Origin: CBDCVN01 sp965223585 | GTDB lineage: Bacteria; Deinococcota; Deinococci; Deinococcales; Trueperaceae | Assembly (NCBI GenBank): GCA_965223585.1 | Contig: CBDCWW010000024.1 | Span: 124,001-188,000, forward strand | Length of the DNA: 64,000 bases | Direction of reading: 5' to 3' | In this document: positions 46,815 through 55,592 of the stretch, piece after piece | How positions within the stretch are numbered: position 1 is the first letter of the stretch | Layout: every line of letters starts with the position of its first letter | Program-made: the position numbers and the translations under genes | The notes under the pieces: generated by a model | The model's input: only the letters and a program-made list of their open reading frames with translations | Told to the model about the DNA's origin: nothing | The model's database searches: none

Positions 46815-48656
46815 TTATAGTGCATACCCTGCTTCTGTTTGAATAGTTACTTTCTTTTCAGAATTTACTTCGGGTACATCACCAAATGTTTTCTCTATTT
46901 CTCCATGGCGTATAGGAAGTATAATAGTGAAAGTAGCTCCTTGATTTAGAACACCTGTAGCTTTAATGCTACCTTTGTGCTTGTCAATGATTTTGCGCAC
47001 TATAGATAAGCCAATACCACTTCCCTCAAATTTGCTGCGACCATGCAAACGCTGAAAAACGCCAAAAATGCGTCCTGCATGTTGATCATCAAAACCAATG
47101 CCATTATCTTTAATTATTAGTTTACATTTATTTTGCCCTATTAGTTGACCTGAAACATTGACAACTAGTGGAATTTCATCTCTATTGAATTTAAGTGCAT
47201 TTCCAATAAGGTTTTGCAGCAGTTGACGCATGTGCAAAGCATCAGCTTCAATTTTTGGTAATGCCTCAAGTTCTAATTCTACTTTAGCGCCTGATTGCTC
47301 AATCCTTATTTCTAAGTCAGAGATAACTTCTTTAGCAATTTTATCTAAATCTACGTTTACAAAGGGTTTCGTTTTTGTACCAATCCGTGAGTAGCTCAGT
47401 AGATCTTGAATGAGAGTCTGCATACGGTTAGCAGCATCTTTCATACGCTCTAAGTAAAGCTGACCATCTTCACCTAAAGCAGGACCTTTTTTCTTTACTA
47501 GACGATCACCAAAAGCTTGTATTTTGCGTAGGGGCTCTTGTAAATCATGTGATGCTGTGTAGGCAAACTGCTCGAGCTCAGCATTTGAACAGGTAAGCTC
47601 GATAGTTTTTTGCTCGAGCCCTGCCAGCATACTATTAATGTCTTGAGCCAGAACATTAAGTTCATCTTGACCTGCTAAGATAATACGTTTAGATGTATCA
47701 CCTGTTTGAGTAATGCGACGCACCCGACGGCCTAGTTTCCCAAGCCTTGACAAAACTAAGCGCTCTAAGAAAAAAAGCGCCAAGAGGATGATGATGACAC
47801 TGATTACTACTAAAGAAATAGTAAGATAACGAACATTGCTAATACCTTGCTGGTAAATATCACGAGGACTATCTACTCTTAAAATTTGAATAAAATTTCC
47901 AAAGATATCAGGAAGAAAGGTATAACCTACTACTACAGTGTCATTCAAAGTATTTACCCAGCCCATTTTAGGATCCTCTTTAAGCTTTAGGTATGCGGCA
48001 TTCACATCTTTGGGCAACCCCTTATCATCTAGAGCATAGTTTTGAAGTGACAATTGGGTGGTTTCAGAGATTTCAGTTAACCTATCGTCGGTGAAATACC
48101 TTGCCATAATAAGTGTACCTCTAACAGGTCCTTCACCTTGACTAGTAATTATGGGGGTTGCTGCATAAAGAGCCGGACCAGTTGGAAGTTTTACAATACC
48201 ACTATAACTTGCTTCAACCTCTTCAGGGCCGAACAAAAATTTACCTGCTTGTAAAAATTTGAGGGTCTCTTCAGGAAATTCAGTTTCCTCTCCTGCTTCA
48301 AAATCATAACCTTTAGCGTAAACGGGGTTACCTTCAGTATCAGTAAAAAGCACAAGGTCTAAGTCAAAAGCTTCATGAATATACTCATCAAGGTTGCTGG
48401 CAACAAAACCTGGATCTTCACCTGCTACAAAAGCGTAGGTATCGTCCCATAAACCATAATCCACACTTTGGGCTTTAAGTGCTGCCAGTACTGTTGCAAG
48501 GCCATTTTTGGCTCTTTCAATATCACGGTGCATGCTTTGTGTCTCGAGCTTAGCAAAACTCCTAAGCGATATGTTGGCAACAATAATACTAGAAAGAACG
48601 GTAAGTATTGCTAGTGCTAGGCCGATAGTAAGTGATGTCTTTTGTCGTAACTTCAT
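46815..48656 (-). CDS. CHASE4-HAMP sensor histidine kinase
   Basis: This inner membrane protein has 613 residues from ATG 48656, chosen because GAGG lies 6-9 nt upstream; a TTG 12 nt earlier is less likely. An N-terminal helix precedes a CHASE4 sensor (about 55-215, with DYGLWDDTYAFVAGEDPGFV). A second helix (near 270-295) leads into HAMP and the HisKA H-box ASHDLQEPLRKIQAF. The HATPase domain shows QNLIGNALKFN, DNGIGFDDQHAGRIF and GSGIGLSIVRKIIDKHKG. All catalytic boxes are intact. It would phosphorylate the REC domain of the adjacent GGDEF-EAL protein, linking an extracytoplasmic cue to cyclic-di-GMP. The ligand is unknown. Confidence 0.9.
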   Translation of the reverse strand: MKLRQKTSLTIGLALAILTVLSSIIVANISLRSFAKLETQSMHRDIERAKNGLATVLAALKAQSVDYGLWDDTYAFVAGEDPGFVASNLDEYIHEAFDLDLVLFTDTEGNPVYAKGYDFEAGEETEFPEETLKFLQAGKFLFGPEEVEASYSGIVKLPTGPALYAATPIITSQGEGPVRGTLIMARYFTDDRLTEISETTQLSLQNYALDDKGLPKDVNAAYLKLKEDPKMGWVNTLNDTVVVGYTFLPDIFGNFIQILRVDSPRDIYQQGISNVRYLTISLVVISVIIILLALFFLERLVLSRLGKLGRRVRRITQTGDTSKRIILAGQDELNVLAQDINSMLAGLEQKTIELTCSNAELEQFAYTASHDLQEPLRKIQAFGDRLVKKKGPALGEDGQLYLERMKDAANRMQTLIQDLLSYSRIGTKTKPFVNVDLDKIAKEVISDLEIRIEQSGAKVELELEALPKIEADALHMRQLLQNLIGNALKFNRDEIPLVVNVSGQLIGQNKCKLIIKDNGIGFDDQHAGRIFGVFQRLHGRSKFEGSGIGLSIVRKIIDKHKGSIKATGVLNQGATFTIILPIRHGEIEKTFGDVPEVNSEKKVTIQTEAGYAL

Positions 48657-48779
48657 GAGGTACCTCAAGTAGGTTTTTGTGTCTTGCTTAAGACAAGTTA
48701 ATAGCCAATTAAAGCAGTGAAGCTATAACAGGATTATTACAGGCTAAATTTGTGATTTAGAGTTTGCTATAGTGAATTT

Positions 48780-49373
48780 GTGTATATAACTTTGGCAAGT
48801 CCTGCTAATTTTAAAGAGGTAATAAAAGGCTCTAGTTTTATTGCCTATGCTGATAGAGTTGATAGTGTTGAAGTAGCTATGGAATTTCTAAAAGGCATTA
48901 AAAAAGAGCATCCTAACGCTACACATCACTGTTGGGCCTACCACATAGCCGACCAATACCGCTTCTCTGACGATGGAGAACCCGGTGGCACAGCAGGTAG
49001 GCCTATGTTAGAAATTATTACTCGCCAAGGACTTGACAGAGTAGTAGCAGTGACTGTGCGTTATTTTGGTGGTGTCAAGCTCGGTGCTGGTGGTTTGGTA
49101 CGGGCTTATAGTGGTACGTTGGCTAAGGCTCTTAATAAAGTTAAATTTGTTGAAGTTAGACCTCAGGTAAACCTAACTCTATTAGTGCCCTTTGCCAAAT
49201 CAGATATGGTGTTTCGTTTTTTAAAAAGCTTAGATGTAAGTATAGAAAAGACTCAGTACAGTGAATTAGGAACGCGGCTTGATATTGTCACTTTTTTAGG
49301 TGAAGAGGAAAGCTTAATTAGCGAACTTAATGAAATTACTTGCGGAGAAATAAAGGTTGGGTACCGTTACTAA
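48780..49373 (+). CDS. YigZ/IMPACT family (UPF0029) protein
   Basis: This 197-residue protein carries the IMPACT N-terminal signature: HHCWAYHIADQYRFSDDGEP followed by GGTAGRPMLEII and VTVRYFGGVKLGAGGLVRAY. The C-terminal DUF1949-type domain is also present. In bacteria YigZ is linked to translation under stress, but its reaction is not established. The start is GTG at 48780, with a TATAGT box ending 6 nt before it and no ribosome site, suggesting a leaderless transcript. It is divergent from the sensor kinase gene. Confidence 0.9.
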   Translation: MYITLASPANFKEVIKGSSFIAYADRVDSVEVAMEFLKGIKKEHPNATHHCWAYHIADQYRFSDDGEPGGTAGRPMLEIITRQGLDRVVAVTVRYFGGVKLGAGGLVRAYSGTLAKALNKVKFVEVRPQVNLTLLVPFAKSDMVFRFLKSLDVSIEKTQYSELGTRLDIVTFLGEEESLISELNEITCGEIKVGYRY

Positions 49374-49544
49374 GGCAATGAAGCAAAATCAGTGAATTTT
49401 TCTCTGCTGCTTCCAGCTTTCAAGCACTAACTTTGTTTGAACTGTGATTTGTCTGATTTGGGATTTCCCTGATTTTATTGCAACCATCTGATCAGATTTG
49501 ATTATTTCCTTGAATGCTTTGAGTTTTTCAGAGCAAGAACCTTT
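49374..49544. repeat. TGTCTGAACT-type repeat half-copy
   Basis: The stretch from 49434 (TGTTTGAACTGTGATTTGTC, then GGGATTTCCCTGATTTT) is a variant of the dispersed family seen at 53994 and elsewhere. It lies between convergent genes. No second inverted end was found. Confidence 0.5.
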
Positions 49545-50657
49545 CTAAGTTTCATTAAGCCCTTGAAGCTTTTCTTTCAAAAACTCTTCTGAAGAATCTA
49601 TACGCATCTGTACCCAAACAGGATAGTGATCCGATACTTGATTTCTCCGCCAGTATCGCTCGTAGTAGAAAAGGAACTTGTCATCATTAGTTAGTGTGCT
49701 CGGGTCATCTTTATGTTCTTTCATAGTCTTCTTATAGGCATCTATTTCACCTTCAGTGTAAATATGATTAAAAACTTGGAAAACATCACCACATGTTTCA
49801 CTTGAGTGTCTATCAACCTTAAAGTACTCATTCTCGTGGTAGAAAATACGATCATATATTTCGTTTTGAGAAGCATTGGTGGGTTTGCCTTCTAAATCTG
49901 CGATCTCTTTAAAACCAGCGTCATTGATTATTTTAACAATGTCACTATCGTTCTTATAAAGATTAAAATCCCCCATAAGCATTAAATTTTCTGACCAAAG
50001 TCTATTACTAAGTAGCTTTACCTTAATTGCTCGTAAGAGTAGCTCAACTTCTTCTTTACGTTTGTCCTTATCTCCCTTACTTTTTCCGGGTTGTAAATGT
50101 ACATTTATAATAGAAAAAGATTTCCAACCTGCTTTAAATCCAGTTATATAAGGTGTGCGCTTAAGTTGTTTAATGTTTGAGTTCTTAGTTAGATCATCCC
50201 ATAGGACAAGCTCACCAGCTAGACCAGATAGTTTAACTCTACGCTCATCAAAAATATAAGCAAACCTTTCTGAATTACCATCTCTACCTTCAGTAATATC
50301 TGCCACTAAGTAAGACCAGTCACTTCCTAATAAACGCATAATAACGTGTAAATCTCTAAGGCTACTTTTTACCTCTTGAACAGCAATTAGATCAAATCTA
50401 TTGAGGATTTCTGCTATGTAAAAATAGGATTCTGGAAGACGTTCTTTTAAGTGGCCAAATTCCTTTAAATTCCACGTACCTACGATTAGGTTCTCATCAT
50501 TTATCTTGCTAGCAACTTGTTCATCTAGGTTTTCTCGTAACTTGAGTAAGTTTGTTATCGTTCGTTTCTTTTCAGCATTATCCATACTTGGAAAGACAAG
50601 AGAATAGTTCTCTTTATGATCATCTTTATCTGGTCTTAAATCATTGTACCAAGGCAT
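49545..50657 (-). CDS. Endonuclease/exonuclease/phosphatase family protein
   Basis: This 370-residue soluble protein has the EEP fold. Visible motifs are VGTWNLKEFG, the metal Glu in LIAVQEVKSS, the catalytic segment MGDFNLYKNDSD and the terminal Asp-His in VSDHYPVWVQ. Residues about 80-140, rich in charged residues, follow the usual layout for phosphodiesterases of unknown substrate. The frame opens with MPWYNDLRPDKDDHKENYSL; there is no signal peptide, so it acts in the cytoplasm. AAGGAGAA precedes the start. It lies 24 bp downstream of the adenosyltransferase gene and is possibly co-transcribed with it. Confidence 0.85.
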   Translation of the reverse strand: MPWYNDLRPDKDDHKENYSLVFPSMDNAEKKRTITNLLKLRENLDEQVASKINDENLIVGTWNLKEFGHLKERLPESYFYIAEILNRFDLIAVQEVKSSLRDLHVIMRLLGSDWSYLVADITEGRDGNSERFAYIFDERRVKLSGLAGELVLWDDLTKNSNIKQLKRTPYITGFKAGWKSFSIINVHLQPGKSKGDKDKRKEEVELLLRAIKVKLLSNRLWSENLMLMGDFNLYKNDSDIVKIINDAGFKEIADLEGKPTNASQNEIYDRIFYHENEYFKVDRHSSETCGDVFQVFNHIYTEGEIDAYKKTMKEHKDDPSTLTNDDKFLFYYERYWRRNQVSDHYPVWVQMRIDSSEEFLKEKLQGLNET

Positions 50658-50681
50658 TCTAGGTTTCTCCTTAAATTAAGT

Positions 50682-51233
50682 CTAAGTTGAGTATTGCCAT
50701 TTCGCTTCACTGATACCCTTATTTAGATTAACTGCTCTTGCTAAGATAAAAAGGGCATCTGACAAACGATTTAAATAAATCAGGGATTTTTCGTTGACGG
50801 TGTCTTGTTTGTTTAAAGTTACCAGTGCTCTTTCAGCATGGCGAGCCACAGCTCGAGCAACATGAAGTGCTGCAGCAGCCGAATGACCCCCCGGTAAAAT
50901 AAAATTTTTTAGCTCAGGGAGCTGGGCATCGTAATGATCTATAGTTTGCTCGAGCCACTGAACATCACTTTCGTCAATCTCTTTAATCCTTTGCCGATAG
51001 CTCGAGCTGTGTTTAGTAGAAAGGTCGGTACCCAAATTAAAAAGGGTACTTTGGATTTTTGCTAAATTACTATCTAGTTCACTTATTTCTAGGTTTGCTC
51101 GAGCCAAACCAATAGCTGCATTACACTCATCAACTAGACCATAAACTTGTACACGCAAGTCATCTTTATCAAGGCGTTCACCACCATATAAACTGGTTTT
51201 TCCTTGATCACCTGTTTTAGTATAAATTTTCAT
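50682..51233 (-). CDS. Cob(I)alamin adenosyltransferase, PduO/MMAB type
   Basis: This 183-residue protein starts MKIYTKTGDQGKTSLYGGER, the PduO ATP-binding signature with the KTGDxGxT motif. DECNAAIGLARA and the later FILPGGHSAAAALHVARAVA, plus RRAERAL-like RHAERALVTL, complete the family pattern. It transfers adenosine from ATP to cob(I)alamin to make coenzyme B12. Length is normal. Four CTCGAG sites fall within 252 bp of this gene, the densest cluster in the window. Other cobalamin genes are not seen nearby, so it may serve salvage. Confidence 0.95.
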   Translation of the reverse strand: MKIYTKTGDQGKTSLYGGERLDKDDLRVQVYGLVDECNAAIGLARANLEISELDSNLAKIQSTLFNLGTDLSTKHSSSYRQRIKEIDESDVQWLEQTIDHYDAQLPELKNFILPGGHSAAAALHVARAVARHAERALVTLNKQDTVNEKSLIYLNRLSDALFILARAVNLNKGISEAKWQYST

Positions 51234-51318
51234 AGAGTTAGCTTAACAAGCTTACCCCTCAATAGGGAAAAATAAGCAAGTAAACATAAGTTTTTGTGGG
51301 AAGTATAAAATGTTAGAT

Positions 51319-51537
51319 CTAAGTAGGGGTAGGTTTGAAACCTGCCCCTACAAGCACATAGAAGTCCACATCTTCTTTTGTATAAGTGCTTAATCCGTTT
51401 TTTGGATGCTCATAAACAATTTTACCTGCAAGTATAGTTAATAACACTTTAGTTTTGCTAATACGTGTTTCTGGAATTTTAAAAAGATTTTGATCGATTA
51501 CTACTAAGTCTGCTGCTTTGCCTAGTATCTCACCAAA
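51319..51537 (-). pseudogene. C-terminal fragment of an amidohydrolase (YtcJ-like)
   Basis: About 60 codons encode GKAADLVVIDQNLFKIPETR followed by TKVLLTILAGKIVYEHPKNG. This matches the C-terminal beta-sandwich of amidohydrolase-3 (YtcJ-type) enzymes, where ADLVVLD and a VVGGKVVYE strand are typical. No N-terminal metal-binding domain remains in the region upstream. The last codons run into a GTAGGGG-type palindrome. The fragment overlaps the unrelated plus-strand promoter region of the YceI gene. Confidence 0.65.
51323..51351. repeat. GTAGGGGTAGG palindrome
   Basis: GTAGGGGTAGGTTT and AAACCTGCCCCTAC arms surround G. It is a member of the GTAGGGG palindrome family, with the spacing arms varying between copies. 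It ends the amidohydrolase remnant frame. Confidence 0.55.
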
Positions 51538-51634
51538 TAAAAGCAAGTTCAGATTAGATAAAATAGTGGGAATACAAGGGCATTTCTTAGGAAGTTGTAG
51601 AATTTTTGATAGATTGGAAATTAAGGAGAAATTT

Positions 51635-53878
51635 ATGAAGAAAGCCTTTACTTTTTTAGTGACACTAGTTAGTTTAACATTCTTTTTAACGCTATTTGTA
51701 GCTCTTTTATACCCAGCAGTTAATGCTGAAGGCTCTAGCCCAAAACAACAATTGAAAGAAGGTAAAGCACCAACAGAGGTGGCGTGTGCTGAGGGCCTCG
51801 AGTTAGTAATAAGAACTGCTGGCGACCCTGCTTGTGTAAAACCTGAAACAGCCCAAAAGCTAGTTGAGCGTGGCATGGCACAATATCCTGCTGAGCCTCC
51901 TGCCGTGGCTGAAGAATCCGCCTTACCATCAGAAACAGTGGGTGGTCGTACCTTTGTTGTTGTACCAGAAGAATCTAAAGCTTCCTACATAGTTGATGAA
52001 GAGTTTCTTGACAGTGCTTTGGATAAGCTCGAGATCCTACCGGGTCCTGTCACGGCTGTGGGAACTACCCAACAAGTTGAAGGTCATTTACAGCTCAACT
52101 CAAACGATTTAACTGACCCACAAGTCCTTGGTCCCAATAGCTTCACAGTAAACATTGAGTCATTAACTTCAGATGATGAAAGACGTGATGACCGTATTAG
52201 GGAACATAACTTGGAGTCATCTATTTATCCTCTAGCTACCTTTACTGCTACTTCGATTGATGGTGCACCAGCAGAATATGCTCAAGGTGAAGAAATTAGT
52301 TTTCAACTATTAGGTTATCTTACTGCTCGAGAAATCACTTTACCCATCACCTTCGATGTTACTACCATTCTAACTGATGACACTATTGAAGGCAAAATGT
52401 CTACAAATGTGCAAATGACAGACTTCGGCTTCGATCCTCCAGACTGGGCAGGGATTCGCACTGTTGAGAATGACTTTACTATAGAAGTTGAGTTTAAAAT
52501 GGTTGAAGACTTTACCAAAGAAATTTGGGTAGAGGAACCAGCAGAAAGCATTGAAACTGTTGAAACTGGTGTTCCCGGAATCACTATTACTGACGCAATT
52601 GAGGCAGAAGATTCCTCTCTAGCTACATTTGCTATTATTTCAACTAGTTCAAGGGCCTCTTATATAACTCGAGAGAAGTTCTTTGGTGGAGCTATTGCTG
52701 AAATAGGCTTTACCACTGGAGGGCATGAAACAGTAGGTAGTACTCAGCAAATGTTAGGACAAATTGAGTTTAATCCAGATGACTTATCGCTTGGTCGTAG
52801 TTACTTCGCCGTACTAATTTCATCTTTGCAATCTAACTTAGCAAGACGCGATGAAACCATTCGAGAAAGCGATTTAGAGTCCTCTAGATATCCTGTTGCA
52901 GAGTTTACTGCTAAGTCGATAGAAAACCTACCTGCAGACTACCAAAAAGGTGAAGAGGTTGGTTTTGATCTTTTGGGTGACATTACTATTCGAGAAATTA
53001 CTCAGCCAGTTACTTTTGATGTTACAGCAACTGTAACAGATGAAAACCTTGAAGGTGTGATGATAGCAGATTTACGCATGACCGATTTTGGGTTTAATCC
53101 TCCAAACTGGGCAGGTATTTTTGAGGTCGAAGATGATTTTCAGATTGAAGTAGAATTTGCTATGAATAAACGTGATGCTTGGGATGAAAGTATTGCCAGT
53201 AGTGCTAACATTGTTCAAAAGTTAGGCATACCCCATGAATTACTAACAGCAGAAGTTCCAGCAGCCCCAGAAGGCACTGCCAATATACGTCGCTTTGAAA
53301 TTATTCCTGAAAGTGCAAAAGCGTCTTATTTTGTACAGGAAGAGTTTCTTGCTGGTGCTCTTGAGGAGCTAGGTATGACTGTAGGCCGCCATGAAAGAAC
53401 TGGTAGCACTAGCCAAGTTGCTGGACAAATGATACTTGATACTAATAATTTATCTGCTCCGCTTGGGCCTAACCATTTTACAGTACAAATAGAATCCCTA
53501 ACCTCTGACGAAGAGGAGCGTGATGAAACTTTGCGTGAAGAGTGGCTAGAATCTTCTAGGTATCCCTTTGCCACCCTTATTGTTACTGCTATTGAAGATG
53601 CCCCTGAAAATTATGAAGTGGGTGAAGAACTCAATTTTATCATGCAAGGCGACCTTACCATTCGTGAAGTTACCCAACCTACTGCTTTCGATGTCACCGC
53701 TACTATTGGTAGTAAATCTATTGAAGGGGTTATGGAAGCAGATTTACGGATGACAGATTTTGGTTTTGATCCGCCGAGCTGGGCAGGGATTTATACTGTT
53801 GATGATGACTTTAGAGTGCAAATAGAGTTTGAAATGGCTGAGCGTGGGCTTGATCTGGGGCCTCCTCCTAGTGAATAA
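51635..53878 (+). CDS. Secreted protein with three tandem YceI-like domains
   Basis: From ATG 51635 (AAGGAG 6 nt upstream) the protein has 747 residues with a signal peptide (KKAFTFLVTLVSLTFFLTLF). Three YceI-like lipocalin-type domains follow at about residues 100-290, 325-510 and 550-735. Each carries SYxVxEEFL-like strands, RDxxIRExxLESSxYP, and the closing GFxPPxWAGI motif (DFGFDPPDWAGIRTV, DFGFNPPNWAGIFEV, DFGFDPPSWAGIYTV). YceI domains bind isoprenoid or other lipids. Usual family members have one domain, so the triple form is unusual. The location is periplasmic or extracellular. It has no partner gene in operon. Confidence 0.88.
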   Translation: MKKAFTFLVTLVSLTFFLTLFVALLYPAVNAEGSSPKQQLKEGKAPTEVACAEGLELVIRTAGDPACVKPETAQKLVERGMAQYPAEPPAVAEESALPSETVGGRTFVVVPEESKASYIVDEEFLDSALDKLEILPGPVTAVGTTQQVEGHLQLNSNDLTDPQVLGPNSFTVNIESLTSDDERRDDRIREHNLESSIYPLATFTATSIDGAPAEYAQGEEISFQLLGYLTAREITLPITFDVTTILTDDTIEGKMSTNVQMTDFGFDPPDWAGIRTVENDFTIEVEFKMVEDFTKEIWVEEPAESIETVETGVPGITITDAIEAEDSSLATFAIISTSSRASYITREKFFGGAIAEIGFTTGGHETVGSTQQMLGQIEFNPDDLSLGRSYFAVLISSLQSNLARRDETIRESDLESSRYPVAEFTAKSIENLPADYQKGEEVGFDLLGDITIREITQPVTFDVTATVTDENLEGVMIADLRMTDFGFNPPNWAGIFEVEDDFQIEVEFAMNKRDAWDESIASSANIVQKLGIPHELLTAEVPAAPEGTANIRRFEIIPESAKASYFVQEEFLAGALEELGMTVGRHERTGSTSQVAGQMILDTNNLSAPLGPNHFTVQIESLTSDEEERDETLREEWLESSRYPFATLIVTAIEDAPENYEVGEELNFIMQGDLTIREVTQPTAFDVTATIGSKSIEGVMEADLRMTDFGFDPPSWAGIYTVDDDFRVQIEFEMAERGLDLGPPPSE

Positions 53879-54209
53879 GCAGTTGTATACTGTCTGAACT
53901 GTAACCCGTTTAAGCTTTAAGTTTTTCTAATTTTTCAGCTTCTAACCTTCATATTTTTGTCTGCCACTGTAAAATTATGGCCCCTCACTTGATTGTCTGA
54001 ACTGTGATTCGTTTGATTTTTTTGATTTCTCTGATTTTTTGTTTGAAAACCCAAATTTGTTGTTTAACATTGTAAAATCATAGTCTATCATTTAATCACC
54101 TTAATCAAAGTTCAGACATAAATGCTTTACACCCCCTTTTCTGCAAGTGGTTTAGGTGCTATGGAAGCCTTAGACAGGAATTCCTGTAGAATTAGGGGGG
54201 GTGGAGGTT
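53879..54209. other. Intergenic region with tandem TGTCTGAACT repeats
   Basis: The stretch contains a half-copy of the dispersed repeat at 53891-53960 and a complete copy at 53994-54118. It is followed by a GGGGGGGTGGAGG tract near 54190. No gene is apparent. Confidence 0.6.
53994..54118. repeat. 125-bp MITE-like element with TGTCTGAACT inverted ends
   Basis: The left end TGTCTGAACTGTGATTCG at 53994 is matched by the inverted right end AATCAAAGTTCAGACA at 54103-54118. The interior is AT-rich with TTTGATTT/CTGATTTT repeats and GTAAAATCATAGTC. It has no coding capacity, as expected of a nonautonomous element or structured intergenic repeat. Confidence 0.65.
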
Positions 54210-54863
54210 TTATATTGTCCATTGGTCATGGACAATGCCAACTAAATACCAATTTTCTCCTTCTTGCTCAAAAACTAGACTGAGGCTCCGAAAATCTAGA
54301 CCATCATATCTAGGGTTAATACCTTTAAAATAGTACTGAACAAAAAAAGCATCAGGATAAACCTTGGATATATTGTCTATAGTGAGCTTATGTCCTACAA
54401 ACTCATTGTAGCCAATATTGTTGGGACAAGTATAATAGGCATCATAAACAAACTTATAAAAGTAGTCGTCAAAATTAAGCTCTATAGGCTCACCTGTCCC
54501 ATCATATATACCCCAAGTGTGTACAGTTTCGTCCTCAAGTGCTGTCTTAAGATCTGGTGCGCTAAACACCAAGTCTTCATTATTTGTAAATATAAAGGCG
54601 TAGGGAGAGAATCTTACACCCTTATCAGGGTGAACAAACTTCGCTACGGTCTCTAGATCTCTTGCTTCTAGAGCATGCACAATATCGTTAGCCATTTGGG
54701 CAATAGGAATCTCCTCCTCGCTAAGCACGTTAGTATAGCTAAGAGTATCGGGTATGGGACACAGGTCAATGTGTTCTTGGGCTCTAACAAAACTACAAAA
54801 GCATATAGCCAACAGTAATAATCCGCCCACAACTGGATTCTTAATCTGGTTTGTATTGCTCAT
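54210..54863 (-). CDS. Secreted hypothetical protein
   Basis: This 217-residue protein has a signal peptide (VGGLLLLAICFCSFVRAQ) and a mature domain starting EHIDLCPIPDTLSYTNVLSE. The region IVHALEARDLETVAKFVHPD followed by KGVRFSPYAFI recalls a NTF2/SnoaL-like alpha-beta fold seen in lipoproteins that sense peptidoglycan or binding partners, but no motif fixes a function. A TACACT box ends 7 nt before the start. It lies between the YceI protein and the toxin-antitoxin pair. I would call it unknown and extracytoplasmic. Confidence 0.65.
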   Translation of the reverse strand: MSNTNQIKNPVVGGLLLLAICFCSFVRAQEHIDLCPIPDTLSYTNVLSEEEIPIAQMANDIVHALEARDLETVAKFVHPDKGVRFSPYAFIFTNNEDLVFSAPDLKTALEDETVHTWGIYDGTGEPIELNFDDYFYKFVYDAYYTCPNNIGYNEFVGHKLTIDNISKVYPDAFFVQYYFKGINPRYDGLDFRSLSLVFEQEGENWYLVGIVHDQWTI

Positions 54864-54935
54864 AGACAGCAGTGTACTCTTTTGATAAGCAAGTTTTGAT
54901 GAACCACGGATGTAGTGATTGCAGCTACTGCCTTT

Positions 54936-55283
54936 TTATACCAAACCTAGAGAAAGTTTAAGACCTCTAGCAATCAGCTCGAGTGTATCCAAGTTCAAGT
55001 GTCCCAAGGGTTTTAATAGTTTGCTACGATCTAATGTAGTAATTTGATGACACAACACAACACTCTTTTTATTAAGTCCTCCCTCACCCATAGCAAGCGG
55101 CACTACAGTTGGTCCACGCTGTGCCTGACGTGATGAAGTGGTAACTGGTAAAACGATAAGTGATGACCAGCGTGGCTCTTGGTTCATAAGGTCATCAGAT
55201 ACTAGAACAATAGGACGTTGACCGCGTTGTTCACTGCCTGAACGTGGCTCAAGTCGTGCTAAAAAAACATCACCGCGTTTCAT
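54936..55283 (-). CDS. MazF/PemK family toxin (endoribonuclease)
   Basis: From ATG 55283 the protein has 115 residues, starting MKRGDVFLARLEPRSGSEQR and containing GQRPIVLVSDDLMN, VLPVTTS and the C-terminal CHQITTLDRSKL. These are the PemK/MazF signature segments; the family cuts single-stranded RNA at short sites. An upstream in-frame start would overlap the antitoxin much further, and the family N-terminus supports 55283. It overlaps the antitoxin gene by 14 bp, the usual arrangement of a toxin-antitoxin operon. The catalytic residues cannot be verified beyond the motifs. It appears intact. Confidence 0.9.
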   Translation of the reverse strand: MKRGDVFLARLEPRSGSEQRGQRPIVLVSDDLMNQEPRWSSLIVLPVTTSSRQAQRGPTVVPLAMGEGGLNKKSVVLCHQITTLDRSKLLKPLGHLNLDTLELIARGLKLSLGLV

Positions 55284-55563
55284 CCAAGTCCTCATCCCAA
55301 GTAGTTTTAGCAAGCATATTTTCAATACCAGCAGCCTCAAGTTCTTGATCTAGATCTAGCTCAGTGCCTGCATTGGCTTTTATCCAATCAGCAAACTCTC
55401 GGCGTAGGCGTTTGCGCTCGAGTTCTTGAAGGTAACTTTCTAAGGCAGCTCGAGTTATTACAGTAGCAGGCTGTCCCTGAAGTGCAGCTTCTTGACGAAG
55501 TTTCTGATATAAAGATTCTGGTAGAGGTACGTGTAGGTTGTGCGGTTTTTCTAAATTTGGCAT
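55270..55563 (-). CDS. Antitoxin partner of the MazF/PemK toxin
   Basis: This 97-residue protein starts MPNLEKPHNLHVPLPESLYQ, like a ribbon-helix-helix DNA-binding domain with a beta-strand and two helices (LRQEAALQGQPATVITRAAL). The acidic C-terminal half (ADWIKANAGTELDLDQELEA) is expected to bind and neutralise the toxin. It is encoded directly upstream of the toxin and overlaps it. A palindromic operator candidate lies just before its start, so it probably autorepresses the pair. Confidence 0.85.
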   Translation of the reverse strand: MPNLEKPHNLHVPLPESLYQKLRQEAALQGQPATVITRAALESYLQELERKRLRREFADWIKANAGTELDLDQELEAAGIENMLAKTTWDEDLDETR

Positions 55564-55574
55564 GTAGTTTATTA

Positions 55575-55592
55575 TGCCATAAAAATATGGCA
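55575..55592 (-). promoter_or_regulatory. Palindromic operator candidate for the toxin-antitoxin operon
   Basis: TGCCATA and TATGGCA arms surround AAAA, 12 bp before the antitoxin ATG. The right part of the minus-strand palindrome reaches GGCATAAT, where CATAAT could act as the -10 box 7 nt before the start. A ribbon-helix-helix antitoxin would be expected to bind here. Confidence 0.55.
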
